Source of the DNA: Amycolatopsis benzoatilytica AK 16/65
GTDB lineage: Bacteria > Actinomycetota > Actinomycetes > Mycobacteriales > Pseudonocardiaceae
Direction: 5' to 3'
Assembly (NCBI RefSeq): GCF_000383915.1
Contig: NZ_KB912942.1
Coordinates: 5,420,367-5,484,366 of the forward strand
Length of the DNA stretch: 64,000 nucleotides
Shown: piece by piece, positions 17,144 to 25,621 of the stretch
How positions within the stretch are numbered: the first letter of the stretch is position 1
Layout of the letters: every line of letters begins with the position of its first letter
Made by a program: the position numbers and the translations under genes
Notes under the pieces: model-generated
The model's input: only the letters and a program-made list of their open reading frames with translations
Told to the model about the DNA's origin: nothing
Database searches by the model: none

Positions 17144-18417
17144 AGCGCCGCCCGGAACAGCGCCTCGATGTCTTCCACCCGGGCCTGTCTCGGGTTGGTG
17201 GCCAGGCACGCGTCCTTCATCGTGGTGCGGGCGAGCGTGGCGATCTTGTCCTCGGTGACGCCGAGCCCGGCCAGGCCGCGCGGCACGCCGACCTCGTCGG
17301 CGAGCTGGCGGGCGCGGTCGGCGAGCTGGTGCGCGGCTTCGAGCCCGGGCAGGCCAGCGGTGTCGATGCCGGCGGCCGCGGCGAGCGGAACGAACCGCTC
17401 CGGCTCGCGCGCGGCGTTGAACCGGATCACGTGCGGCAGCAGCACCCCGTTGACCACCCCGTGCGGTGCGTCGAGCAGGCCGCCCACCTGATGGCTCATC
17501 GCGTGGGTGGCGCCGAGGATCGCGTTGGTGAAGGCCATCCCGGCCTCCAGCGAACCCTGCGCCATCGCCATCCGGGCCTCGGCTTCGCGCGGTTTGAGCT
17601 GGGTGCGCAGCAGGTTGTGGGTGATCAGGCCGACCGCCTGCAGCGCGTGGTTGTCGGTGAGCGGGTTGTGCGCCTTGGAGACGAACGCCTCGATGCCGTG
17701 GGTCAGCGCGTCGAGGCCGGTCGCCGCGTTGAGCAGGTCCGGCATCGTGGTGAGCAGCCGCGGGTCGATCACCGAGATCTCCGGCACCAGCGTCCGGCTG
17801 ATGATGGTGATCTTCACGTGCTGGCTGGTGTCGGTGACGACGGCGAACTGCGACACGTCCGCGCCGGTGCCCGAGGTCGAGGGCACCATGACCGTGGGCG
17901 GGATCGGGTGCACGACCTTGTCCACGCCCTCGTAGCCGAGGATGCGCCCGCCGTTGCCGGACAGGATCGCCACGCCCTTCGCCGCGTCGATGCAGGACCC
18001 GCCGCCGAGGCCGACGATCACGTCGCTGCCGCTTTCGCGGTAGTGCTCGAAGGCGCTCTGGATCTCGTGGTCCTTGGGGTTGGGCGTGACGCCGTGCCAG
18101 ACGACCGGCTGCAGCCCGGCCAGCCGCAGGTGCCCGATCGCCTCGTCGACCCAGCCCGCCTCGATCAGCCCGGGATCGGTGACCAGGAACGGCCGGCGCG
18201 CGCCGACCCGCAGCGTGCAGTGGCCGAGCTCGGCCAGCGAACCGGGGCCGAACACGATTTCCGGGGCGTGGAACTTCGCCAGCTGCCCGGGTTCGCGCGC
18301 GGTGTGCGCGCCGACGATCTGGGGACCGGTCAGCTCTTCCGGCTGGCCGGCGGACCGCCGGTCCTCGCCCGCCCCGTGTTCCATGGTGTTCGCACGGCCT
18401 TCCGCGAGTCGGAGCAT
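17140..18417 (-). CDS. Iron-type alcohol dehydrogenase, 1,3-propanediol dehydrogenase-like
   Basis: 425-residue oxidoreductase of the iron-activated ADH superfamily. The NAD(P)-binding motif is GLGGGSCIDAAKG and the substrate-region motif is PSTSGTGADVSQFAV. The metal-binding histidines lie in THGIEAF, GATHAMSHQVGG and DAPHGVVNG. It converts a primary alcohol or diol to its aldehyde. The ATG at 18417 has GGGAGGT just upstream. It leads the operon that ends in the two-component pair and is divergent from the GAF regulator, so it is probably induced by the same alcohols as mdo. Confidence 0.88.
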   Translation of the reverse strand: MLRLAEGRANTMEHGAGEDRRSAGQPEELTGPQIVGAHTAREPGQLAKFHAPEIVFGPGSLAELGHCTLRVGARRPFLVTDPGLIEAGWVDEAIGHLRLAGLQPVVWHGVTPNPKDHEIQSAFEHYRESGSDVIVGLGGGSCIDAAKGVAILSGNGGRILGYEGVDKVVHPIPPTVMVPSTSGTGADVSQFAVVTDTSQHVKITIISRTLVPEISVIDPRLLTTMPDLLNAATGLDALTHGIEAFVSKAHNPLTDNHALQAVGLITHNLLRTQLKPREAEARMAMAQGSLEAGMAFTNAILGATHAMSHQVGGLLDAPHGVVNGVLLPHVIRFNAAREPERFVPLAAAAGIDTAGLPGLEAAHQLADRARQLADEVGVPRGLAGLGVTEDKIATLARTTMKDACLATNPRQARVEDIEALFRAAL

Positions 18418-18460
18418 CGGGACCTCCCGACCTGCTGAGGAACGTGATGCGGGCACGAGC

Positions 18461-18533
18461 GTAACCCCTCCTCCGCCGAACGGAGGACTCTCCAGGGTAA
18501 GCGCTCGCCGACGGCCCTTACCCCTCCTTCGCG
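18461..18533. promoter_or_regulatory. Direct repeat in the ADH/GAF-regulator intergenic region
   Basis: GTAACCCCTCCTCCGC at 18461-18476 and CTTACCCCTCCTTCGC at 18518-18533 are similar direct copies. Together with the adjacent palindrome they could be regulator-binding sites for the divergent promoters. Confidence 0.35.
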
Positions 18534-18537
18534 GCCG

Positions 18538-18567
18538 TTCGCACCTGCCCGATCGGACAGGTGCGAA
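18538..18567. promoter_or_regulatory. 30-bp palindromic operator between ADH and GAF regulator
   Basis: Half-site TTCGCACCTG, centre CCCGATCGGA, half-site CAGGTGCGAA: a complete dyad with one mismatched pair. It ends 25 bp before the GAF-regulator start. Two weaker copies occur upstream of the methanol dehydrogenase, which makes it the best candidate for the shared operator of the alcohol regulon. Confidence 0.7.
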
Positions 18568-18591
18568 CGGTGCGGCGGCTTGCGAGGATGG

Positions 18592-19848
18592 ATGACCGGC
18601 ACGCAAGACGACGACGTCGGGATGTCAATGCACGAACTCGATTCGCTTCGACGACGCAGGATCGATCTCGAACAGCAGTGGGCGGAGGTAGTGCCCCGGC
18701 TGCGGCAGGCTGCGCCCCGCGCGGAGGCCGGTGACCTCCTGCTCCGCCACGAGGTCACCGAATCGTGGATCAGGTCGTTGCCGACTGTCGACCCGGCGAC
18801 CGACCGCGCGCCGGTCACCGACGGCGGCGTCGTCCGGCCGCGCTGGACCGGGTCGCCGCTGCGCGAGCCGGTGGAGCGCGTGGCGGACGAGCTGCGGACT
18901 GTCGCCGACGACGCCGGCTTCATCGCCGCGGTCACCGACGAGACCGGCACGATCCTGTGGACCTGCGGCGGCCGGGTGATGCGCCGGCGGGCCGAGCAGG
19001 TCAACTTCGCCCCCGGCGGGCGATGGGACGAAACGGCGATGGGCACGAACGCGCTGTCGCTCGCGTTGCGCACCGGACGGCCGAGCGCGGTCTTCTCGGC
19101 GGAGCACCTGGTGGCCGCGCTGCACGGCTGGGTCTGCTACTGCGCGCCCATCCGAGACGCGCGCGGCCAGGTGCTCGGCGTCCTCGACCTGTCGAGCACC
19201 TGGGACCGTTCGCATCCGCTGGCGATGTCGACGGTCCGGTCGCTGGTCTCGGCCATCGAATCCGGGCTGCCCGCGGTGTCGTCCGCCGGACTGCGGGTGT
19301 CGGCGCTGGGGGTGGCCGCCGCGGTCCGGGACGGGGTGGCGCTGAACCTGCGTCCGAGGCAGCTGGAGATCCTGACGCTGCTGGCGCTGCAGCCGGAGGG
19401 GTTCACCCTCGACGCGCTGCGGGAAGCGCTGTACGGCGACCGGATGGTCACCACGACGACGGTGCGGGCGGAGGCGTCGCACCTGCGCAACGCTCTCGGC
19501 GGCATCCTCACCGCCCGGCGCTACGCCTCGACCGTGCCGATCGAGTGCGACGCCGTGGACGTGCTGGCGGCGTTGGAGCGCCGGGACTTGGACGCGGCCG
19601 TGCGGCTGTACCGCGGCCCGTTGCTGCCGCAGTCGGAGGCACCCGGCATCGTGCGCTGGCGGGACCACCTCGAAGTCACCATGCGCGAAGCGGTGCTGAC
19701 CAGCGACGCGCCGGAGCACGCGCTGGCCTACGGCGAGCGTGCCTGGTACGACGCGGAAATCCACGAGCACGCACTCGGTTCGCTGGCCCGCACCGACGCT
19801 CGCCGGGCGATCGCCGCCGGCCGGCTCGCGGTCGCCCGGCAGGAGTGA
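18592..19848 (+). CDS. GAF-domain transcriptional regulator with C-terminal winged helix
   Basis: 418-residue regulator. The middle part (about 90-230) resembles the GAF sensory domain of AcoR-type activators (WDETAMGTNALSLAL). The AAA+ sigma-54 domain is absent. Instead a winged-helix domain at about 250-320 (LRPRQLEILTLLAL, then TTTTVRAEASHLRNAL) and a helical tail follow. It probably senses an alcohol-derived metabolite and binds DNA directly. I used the ATG at 18592 (GAGG upstream); the downstream in-frame ATGs at 18622 and 18628 are alternatives. The 30-bp palindrome just before it suggests autoregulation. Confidence 0.8.
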   Translation: MTGTQDDDVGMSMHELDSLRRRRIDLEQQWAEVVPRLRQAAPRAEAGDLLLRHEVTESWIRSLPTVDPATDRAPVTDGGVVRPRWTGSPLREPVERVADELRTVADDAGFIAAVTDETGTILWTCGGRVMRRRAEQVNFAPGGRWDETAMGTNALSLALRTGRPSAVFSAEHLVAALHGWVCYCAPIRDARGQVLGVLDLSSTWDRSHPLAMSTVRSLVSAIESGLPAVSSAGLRVSALGVAAAVRDGVALNLRPRQLEILTLLALQPEGFTLDALREALYGDRMVTTTTVRAEASHLRNALGGILTARRYASTVPIECDAVDVLAALERRDLDAAVRLYRGPLLPQSEAPGIVRWRDHLEVTMREAVLTSDAPEHALAYGERAWYDAEIHEHALGSLARTDARRAIAAGRLAVARQE

Positions 19849-19927
19849 CTCCGGGTCCCAACTCCGTGCCAACCTTCCGGGCGGATCGTGAGCCTCGTCA
19901 CGGTGACGCGACGAGGAAGGGGACACG

Positions 19928-20302
19928 GTGGAAGGACAATCCGGGCCGGTCGTCCGGGTGCGGATCACCCGGGCCGCCGAGGACCTGATCCTGCGGCTGC
20001 GCCAGCGGCACGGCCCGCTGATGGTCCAGCAGACCGGCGGCCTCGGCGACGGAACCGAGCCGATGTGTCATCCGCACAGCGAATTCCGGCTGGGCCGCTC
20101 CGACGTGCTGATCGGCGAACTGGCCGGCGGCACGCCCTTCTGGATGAGCGCCGACCAGTACGAGCACTGGCGGCACAACGACCTGACTGTCGATGTCGTG
20201 CCCGGTCGTGGAAACGCATTCTCCCTCGAAGCCCCCGAAGGAGTCCGGTTTCAGGTCCGGTCGAGAGTGCTGCCGGACGCGGGCGGGCGAGTCGGGTCGT
20301 GA
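19928..20302 (+). CDS. DUF779 family protein
   Basis: 124 residues. The family signature is seen in GPLMVQQTGGLGDGTEPMC, SDVLIGEL, TPFWMSADQYEHWRH and VVPGRGNAFSLEAPEGVRF. DUF779 genes usually accompany acetaldehyde/aldehyde dehydrogenases; no aldehyde dehydrogenase is in this window. The GTG at 19928 starts after GAGGAAGGGG. Its biochemical role is unknown. Co-location with the GAF regulator suggests it belongs to the alcohol/aldehyde response. Confidence 0.82.
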   Translation: MEGQSGPVVRVRITRAAEDLILRLRQRHGPLMVQQTGGLGDGTEPMCHPHSEFRLGRSDVLIGELAGGTPFWMSADQYEHWRHNDLTVDVVPGRGNAFSLEAPEGVRFQVRSRVLPDAGGRVGS

Positions 20303-20352
20303 CGCCTGTTCGTGCCGGGTTGACGACCGGCCCCCCGGCACGGCCATGCCAC

Positions 20353-20679
20353 TCAGTCGACCGGCGTGACCTCCGCCATCTCCGACCAGGCCTCCCCTTC
20401 CAGGTTCTGGTAGTTGATCTGGGGCTTCGCCGCGACGACCGTCGCCATGAACGGGAAGAATTCCTGTGCGTGCGCGGTCGCGACGTGCGCGTCGCCAGCC
20501 GCGCTGTCAGCGAAGACCTCGACGATGACGAACGCGTTCTCGTCGCCGCCGTTCTGGTAGTAGTCGAAGGAGACGTTGCCCGGCTCGCTGCGCACGGCGG
20601 CGGTGTACTGCTCGATGCCGGCCAGCCATTCGGCTCGCTTCTCGGGACGGATCTGTGCCTTGAGAACGATCAGGATCAT
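20353..20679 (-). CDS. Antibiotic biosynthesis monooxygenase (ABM/YgiN-like) domain protein
   Basis: 108-residue single-domain protein of the dimeric alpha-beta barrel fold (MILIVLKAQIRPEKRAEW, GNVSFDYYQNGGDENAFVIVEVFAD). Related proteins are quinol monooxygenases or haem/polyketide-modifying enzymes; no substrate can be deduced. It stands alone between DUF779 and the van cluster. Confidence 0.8.
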   Translation of the reverse strand: MILIVLKAQIRPEKRAEWLAGIEQYTAAVRSEPGNVSFDYYQNGGDENAFVIVEVFADSAAGDAHVATAHAQEFFPFMATVVAAKPQINYQNLEGEAWSEMAEVTPVD

Positions 20680-20846
20680 GACTGGAGTATTGCAGCCACA
20701 GACGGGTCCTGCTGTCCTCCGCTTGCGCGCATCCGGCTCGGTTCCCCGCGCGAAAACCCGGGATCCCTTCTGCTCCGCCAGCTATCGGGCACTCGCTCCG
20801 TCCTGGAGAAGAACTCGTCCACGACGTCGCCCGCTCCGGCCGCATA

Positions 20847-20901
20847 TATCGCTGGCGTATCGGAAACCGGATACGCGCTGGCAACACCCGGCTGTCTTGA
20901 C
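20847..20901 (+). promoter_or_regulatory. VanR-responsive promoter box upstream of vanH
   Basis: A 55-bp segment with direct repeats of GCTGGC and an internal inverted repeat (GCGTATC and GATACGC). It is 45/55 identical to 26314-26368, and each copy ends exactly eight bases before an ATG (vanH, vanY). It is thus the likely VanR-binding promoter. I see no gene in 20680-20909. Confidence 0.75.
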
Positions 20902-20909
20902 TGGCAGCC

Positions 20910-21869
20910 ATGACGGGGATCACGCTCTACGGCTGCGGGCCGGACGAGGCCGGACTGGCCCTGGCGGCCGCGCCCCGGCTCGGGGTGCGGCCAACGATCA
21001 CGGCGGACCCGATTTCGGTCGCCACGGTGGAGCTGGCCAGCGGAAACCGGTGCGTCAGCGTCGGGCACAAAACGCCGGTCAGCAACGCGGTCCTGCGCGA
21101 ACTGAGCCGTGTCGGCGTCCGCTACCTCTCCACCCGCAGCATCGGCTACAACCATCTCGACCTGCGGTACGCGGAAAGCGTCGGGCTCTCGGTCGGCAAT
21201 GTCGCCTACTCGCCGGACAGCGTCGCCGACTACGCCGTGATGTTGATGCTGATGTCGTTGCGCAGCATGAAATCCGTCGTGTCCCGCGCGGACGCGCGGG
21301 ACTACCGGCTGAGCGAGCTGCCCGGTAAAGAGCTGCGCGATCTCACCGTCGGCGTGGTCGGGACCGGACGCATCGGTGCCGCGGTGATCGACCGGCTGCG
21401 CGGGTTCGGCTGCCGGATCCTGGCCTATGACCTCCGCCAAGGCACCGCCGCCGAGTACGTCCCGCTGGACGAGCTGTTCCGCCGCAGCGACCTCGTGACG
21501 CTGCATGCGCCGCTCACCGCGGACACCCGGCATCTCCTTGACCGGCAACGGATCGCACGGCTGCGGCCCGGCGCGTTCGTGGTCAACACCGGGCGCGGCG
21601 GACTTGTCGACACGGAGGCACTGCTGGAAGCGCTGGAAGCCGACCGGCTGGGCGGTGCCGCGCTGGACGTCGTCGAGGGCGAAGAGGGGACCTTCTACGC
21701 CGATTGCCGGGACCAGCCCGATGAAAACCCGATCCTGGCCCGGCTGCGGAAGCTGCCGAACGTGCTGATCAGCCCGCACACCGCCTACTACACCGACCGA
21801 GCGTTGCGCGACGCGGTGGAAAACAGCCTTCTCAACTGCCTGGAATTCGAAAAGGGAATGAGCGCATGA
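20910..21869 (+). CDS. vanH: VanH D-lactate dehydrogenase
   Basis: 319-residue NADH-dependent D-2-hydroxyacid dehydrogenase that reduces pyruvate to D-lactate for modified peptidoglycan termini. VanH-type features are VGHKTPVSNAVLREL, YLSTRSIGYNHLD, the Rossmann motif GVVGTGRIG, catalytic Arg in VNTGRGG, and the active-site His in ISPHTAYYT. Its ATG lies just after the VanR box and its stop overlaps vanA (ATGA). Confidence 0.95.
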   Translation: MTGITLYGCGPDEAGLALAAAPRLGVRPTITADPISVATVELASGNRCVSVGHKTPVSNAVLRELSRVGVRYLSTRSIGYNHLDLRYAESVGLSVGNVAYSPDSVADYAVMLMLMSLRSMKSVVSRADARDYRLSELPGKELRDLTVGVVGTGRIGAAVIDRLRGFGCRILAYDLRQGTAAEYVPLDELFRRSDLVTLHAPLTADTRHLLDRQRIARLRPGAFVVNTGRGGLVDTEALLEALEADRLGGAALDVVEGEEGTFYADCRDQPDENPILARLRKLPNVLISPHTAYYTDRALRDAVENSLLNCLEFEKGMSA

Positions 21870-22867
21870 GCAAAATCAAGATCGGCGTCCTGTTCGGCGG
21901 CAGCTCGGAGGAGCACCCGGTCTCGGTCAAGTCCGCGCGGGAAGTCGCGAAGCACCTCGACCTCGCGAACTACGAGCCGTTCTGGATCGGGATCACGCAA
22001 GACGGCGAATGGCGGCTCTGCGACGGCCCGTCGTGGGCGGACGCCCGTCCGGCCGCGCTGGCGCCAGGCGGTCGGCTGCTCGTCCTGGACGAGGGCAAGT
22101 ACGAGGCGATCCCGCTGGACGTGGTGCTGCCGGTACTGCACGGCAAGCTCGGCGAGGACGGCGCGATCCAGGGCCTGCTGGAGCTGTCCGGCCTCCCCTA
22201 CGCCGGCTGCGACGTGCCGAGTTCCGCGCTGTGCATGGACAAATCGCTCGCCTACCTGGTGGTCCGCGCCGCGGGCATCGCGACGCCGAACTTCTGGATC
22301 GGCACCGCGGACGTCGATCAGCTGCCCTATCCCGTGTTCGTCAAGCCGGCCCGGTCCGGTTCGTCGTTCGGCGTCACCAAAGTGAGCGGCCCGGAAGAGC
22401 TGGCGGCGGCGGTGGCGGAAGCCGCGCAGTACGACGCGAAGATCCTCGTCGAAGAAGCGGTCGAGGGCAGCGAGGTCGGCTGCGCGGTGCTCGGTAACGG
22501 CGCGGACCTGATCGTCGGCGAACCGGACCGGATCCACCTGTCGCACGGCTTTTTCAAGATCCACCAGGAGGACGCCCCGGAAACCGGCTCCGAGAACTCG
22601 GTGATCACTGTTCCCGCCGACATTTCCGCCGAGGCGCGCGAGCGCGTCCAGCAGACCGCGCGAGCGATCTACCGTGCGCTGGGCTGCCGAGGGCTTGCCC
22701 GGGTCGACCTGTTCCTGCTGGCCGACGGCACGGTGATGCTCAACGAGGTGAACACTTTCCCGGGCCTGACCTCCTACAGCCGCTACCCGCGGATGATGGC
22801 CGCCGCGGGGATGCCGATGTCCGAGGTGCTGGACCGGCTGGTGGCGCTGGCGCTGGAGACGCGATGA
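21866..22867 (+). CDS. vanA: VanA-type D-alanine:D-lactate ligase
   Basis: 333-residue ATP-grasp ligase that makes D-Ala-D-Lac, the vancomycin-insensitive precursor terminus. The Ddl fold is evident from GVLFGGSSEEHPVS, the ATP loop KPARSGSSFGV, the VanA-type omega-loop region (SHGFFKIHQEDAPETGSEN) and the metal site LNEVNTFPGLT. Lac-specific ligases carry this longer loop rather than the D-Ala-type YxxKY. Four-base overlaps on both sides indicate coupled translation with vanH and vanX. Confidence 0.95.
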   Translation: MSKIKIGVLFGGSSEEHPVSVKSAREVAKHLDLANYEPFWIGITQDGEWRLCDGPSWADARPAALAPGGRLLVLDEGKYEAIPLDVVLPVLHGKLGEDGAIQGLLELSGLPYAGCDVPSSALCMDKSLAYLVVRAAGIATPNFWIGTADVDQLPYPVFVKPARSGSSFGVTKVSGPEELAAAVAEAAQYDAKILVEEAVEGSEVGCAVLGNGADLIVGEPDRIHLSHGFFKIHQEDAPETGSENSVITVPADISAEARERVQQTARAIYRALGCRGLARVDLFLLADGTVMLNEVNTFPGLTSYSRYPRMMAAAGMPMSEVLDRLVALALETR

Positions 22868-23469
22868 AGAACGACTTCGTCTTTCTCGACGAGGCCGCGC
22901 CCGGAATCCGCTGGGACGCCAAGTACGCCACCTGGGACAACTTCACCGGGAAGCCGGTCGAGGGCTACCTGACCAACCGGATCGTCGGTACGAAAGCGTT
23001 GTGCGCGGGGCTGGAGAGAGCGCAGGAGAAGGCCGCGACGCTCGGCTTCGGCCTGCTGCTCTGGGACGGCTACCGCCCGCAGCGCGCGGTGGACAGCTTC
23101 CTGCGGTGGTCGCGGCAGCCGGAGGACGGCCGCACGAAACTGCGGCACTATCCGAACATCAGCAAGACCGAGATGTTCGAACGCGGCTATGTCGCGGCGA
23201 AATCGGGCCACAGCCGGGGCAGCACGGTCGACCTGACGCTGTATCGGCTGTCCACCGGCGAACTGCTCCCGATGGGCGGCGGTCACGACCTGATGGATTC
23301 CGTCTCGCACCACGACGCGCCGGAGGTCACCCCGGCGCAGGCGGAGAACCGGCGGCAGCTGCGCTCGATCATGGAAGACTGCGGCTTCGCCGCGTACCAG
23401 TACGAATGGTGGCACTACACCTTGCGCGACGAGCCCTTTCCGGACACCTACTTCGATTTCGTCGCGTAG
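22864..23469 (+). CDS. vanX: VanX D-Ala-D-Ala dipeptidase
   Basis: 201-residue cytoplasmic zinc dipeptidase that destroys D-Ala-D-Ala so that only D-Ala-D-Lac enters the wall. Zinc ligands H116 and D123 (SGHSRGSTVDL) and H184 with catalytic E181 (EWWHYT), plus R71 (GYRPQ), stand at the canonical VanX positions. The ATG overlaps the vanA stop. Confidence 0.96.
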   Translation: MKNDFVFLDEAAPGIRWDAKYATWDNFTGKPVEGYLTNRIVGTKALCAGLERAQEKAATLGFGLLLWDGYRPQRAVDSFLRWSRQPEDGRTKLRHYPNISKTEMFERGYVAAKSGHSRGSTVDLTLYRLSTGELLPMGGGHDLMDSVSHHDAPEVTPAQAENRRQLRSIMEDCGFAAYQYEWWHYTLRDEPFPDTYFDFVA

Positions 23470-23472
23470 GCG

Positions 23473-24570
23473 ATGGAAAACCCAGCACCTCGGGTGGTGA
23501 TCGCGGGCGGCCACTCGGCCGGGCACATCGAACCCGCGATGAACTTCGCCGATGCCCTGCGCGAGCTGGCCCCCGCCGCCGAGATCACCGCGCTCGGGAC
23601 CGTGCGCGGCCTGGACACGACCCTCATCCCGGCCCGCGGCTACCCGCTGGAACTCATCCCGCCCGTCCCGCTGCCGCGCGCGCTGAACCGGGCCCTCCTG
23701 CACCTGCCCGTCGACTTGCGCGATTCCGTGCGCGCGGCCGGGGCAGTGCTCGACCGGGTGCGCGCGGACATCGTGGTGGGCTTCGGCGGCTACGTCGCCG
23801 CACCCGCGTACCTCGCCGCGCGGCGGCGGGGCATCCCGATCGTGGTGCACGAGGCGAACATCCGGGCGGGCGCGGCGAATCAACTGGCCGCCCGGATGAC
23901 GCCGCACGTCTACACCGCTTCGCCGGCAGTGCGGTTGCGGGGCACCCCGATCGGGATCCCGCTGCGGCCGGCGATCGCCGCCCTCGACCGGTCCGCCCTG
24001 CGAGACGAGGCTCGCCGCCGGTTCGGGCTCCGGCCGGACGGCCCGGTCCTCCTCGTCACCGGCGGTTCGCAAGGCGCGCAGACGATCAACGCGGCGGTCG
24101 CCGCCACTGCGTTCCAGGCCGCCGGTGTGCAGGTCTTGCACATCACCGGACGGCGACACGCCGTCGCGGCTCCCGACGGCGACCCGCCGTACGTGGTGGT
24201 CCCGTATGTCGGCGAAATGCATTACGCCTACGCCGCCGCGGACTTCGTTCTTTGCCGTTCCGGGGCGATGACCTGCGCCGAACTGGCCGCCGTCGGGCTG
24301 CCTGCCGCGTTCGTCCCGCTTCCCGACCGACGTGGCGAACAGCGGCTGAACGCGGTGGCCGCCGTCGCGTCCGGCGCGGCCCGGGTCGTCGCCGACGCGG
24401 TTCTCTCCCCCGCTTGGCTCGAATCGGAACTGCTGCCCGTCCTCACCGATCCCGTCCGCCTCGCCGCGATGGCCGCCCGCGCCGCCGGCACCGGAACCCC
24501 GGACGCCGCCGCGAAGCTCGCCCGCCACGTCCTGGCCGCGATCAGCGAACGGCGGGCAACTGCACGGTGA
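23473..24570 (+). CDS. MurG-like N-acetylglucosaminyl transferase paralogue in the van cluster
   Basis: 365-residue GT28 glycosyltransferase. It has the MurG N-terminal loop GGHSAGHIEPA, the G-loop region GFGGYVAAPA, VVHEANIRAGAANQL, the second loop VTGGSQGAQTIN, and the donor-site RSGAMTCAELAAVGLPA. MurG converts lipid I to lipid II on the inner membrane face. As the fourth gene of the van operon (three bases after vanX) it may be a second MurG suited to D-Lac-ended lipid I. Its 3' end overlaps the convergent vanS end by 29 bp. Confidence 0.88.
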   Translation: MENPAPRVVIAGGHSAGHIEPAMNFADALRELAPAAEITALGTVRGLDTTLIPARGYPLELIPPVPLPRALNRALLHLPVDLRDSVRAAGAVLDRVRADIVVGFGGYVAAPAYLAARRRGIPIVVHEANIRAGAANQLAARMTPHVYTASPAVRLRGTPIGIPLRPAIAALDRSALRDEARRRFGLRPDGPVLLVTGGSQGAQTINAAVAATAFQAAGVQVLHITGRRHAVAAPDGDPPYVVVPYVGEMHYAYAAADFVLCRSGAMTCAELAAVGLPAAFVPLPDRRGEQRLNAVAAVASGAARVVADAVLSPAWLESELLPVLTDPVRLAAMAARAAGTGTPDAAAKLARHVLAAISERRATAR

Positions 24571-25621
24571 CCCGGAGCCCGCCCGCCGTGCGCGGATCCA
24601 GCGTCAGCACCCCGTCGTGCGCCTGCGCGATGCTTTTCACGATCGCCAGCCCGAGCCCGACCCCGGCGTGGTCCCGGCGAATCCGCTCGGTCCCGCGCTG
24701 GAACGGTTCGGTCAGCGTCGACACCAGCTGAGCGCTGACCGGCTCCCCGGTGTTCTCGACCACGAGCACCCCGGCCGCGAACCGGACCGCGGTGCGCAGC
24801 TCGACGGTGCCCCCGCCAGGCAGGTTGTGGACGATCGCGTTGTGCAGCAGGTTCGTCGTCATCTGCAGGAGCAAGGAGCGCGAACCGATCACCGACGTGA
24901 TGTCCCCGGCCGTCTCGATGGTCACCCCGTGCTTCTCGGCGAGCGGCAGCAGCGTCTCGGCCGCTTCCTCGGCCACTAGCGACAAATCGACTGACTCACG
25001 TGGGAAGGAACGCTGCTCGGCGCGGCTGAGCAGCAACAGCGCCTCGGTGAGCTCGATCGCGCGGGCGTTGACCGTCCGGAGCCGGTCGTCCAGCTCTCCG
25101 CCCTCACGCTCCGGGTCTTCACGGGCGACGTCGAGCAGGCTCTTGGTGATCGCCAGCGGAGTGCGCAGCTCGTGCGAAGCGTTCGCGGCGAACCTGCGCT
25201 GCTCCGCGACCTGCGCTTCGAGCCGGGCGAGCATCGCGTCGAAGCTGTCGGCGAGCTCGCGGAGCTCGTCCTCCCGCCCTTCCAGCTCGATCCGGTGCGA
25301 CAGCGACCCGGTCGCCGCTTTCCGGGTCGCCGCGGTGATCCGGGTCAGCGGGGACAACATGCGGCCGGCCAGGAACCATCCGCCGACCAGGCCGAAGATC
25401 AGCAGAAGGCCCATCACGAGCGCCGCGTACGGCGCGAACGAGCGCAGCAGCCACGGCCCCGAAGGCGAAATCAGGATGGTCATCGTGCGCAGCGCCAGTT
25501 CCTGATAGTTCACCAGGAACACCGCCACCGCGGTGAGCAGCAGCACCCCCGCCACCATGACGAAACCGGCGTAGCTCAGGGTCAGTTTGAGCCGGACGCT
25601 CATCCCGCTTCGCCTAGCCAC
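24542..25621 (-). CDS. vanS: VanS sensor histidine kinase
   Basis: 359-residue membrane kinase that senses glycopeptides. Two transmembrane helices (about 15-37 and 62-85) enclose a very short extracytoplasmic loop. A HAMP domain (about 88-140), H150 in the HisKA motif ASHELRTP, and HATPase boxes (NLLHNAIVHN, GVGLGLAIVKS) follow. The GTG at 25621 overlaps the vanR end and has GGAG upstream; the ATG at 25603 is the alternative. The short sensor loop and N-terminus resemble the streptomycete VanS. Confidence 0.92.
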   Translation of the reverse strand: MARRSGMSVRLKLTLSYAGFVMVAGVLLLTAVAVFLVNYQELALRTMTILISPSGPWLLRSFAPYAALVMGLLLIFGLVGGWFLAGRMLSPLTRITAATRKAATGSLSHRIELEGREDELRELADSFDAMLARLEAQVAEQRRFAANASHELRTPLAITKSLLDVAREDPEREGGELDDRLRTVNARAIELTEALLLLSRAEQRSFPRESVDLSLVAEEAAETLLPLAEKHGVTIETAGDITSVIGSRSLLLQMTTNLLHNAIVHNLPGGGTVELRTAVRFAAGVLVVENTGEPVSAQLVSTLTEPFQRGTERIRRDHAGVGLGLAIVKSIAQAHDGVLTLDPRTAGGLRVTVQLPAVR

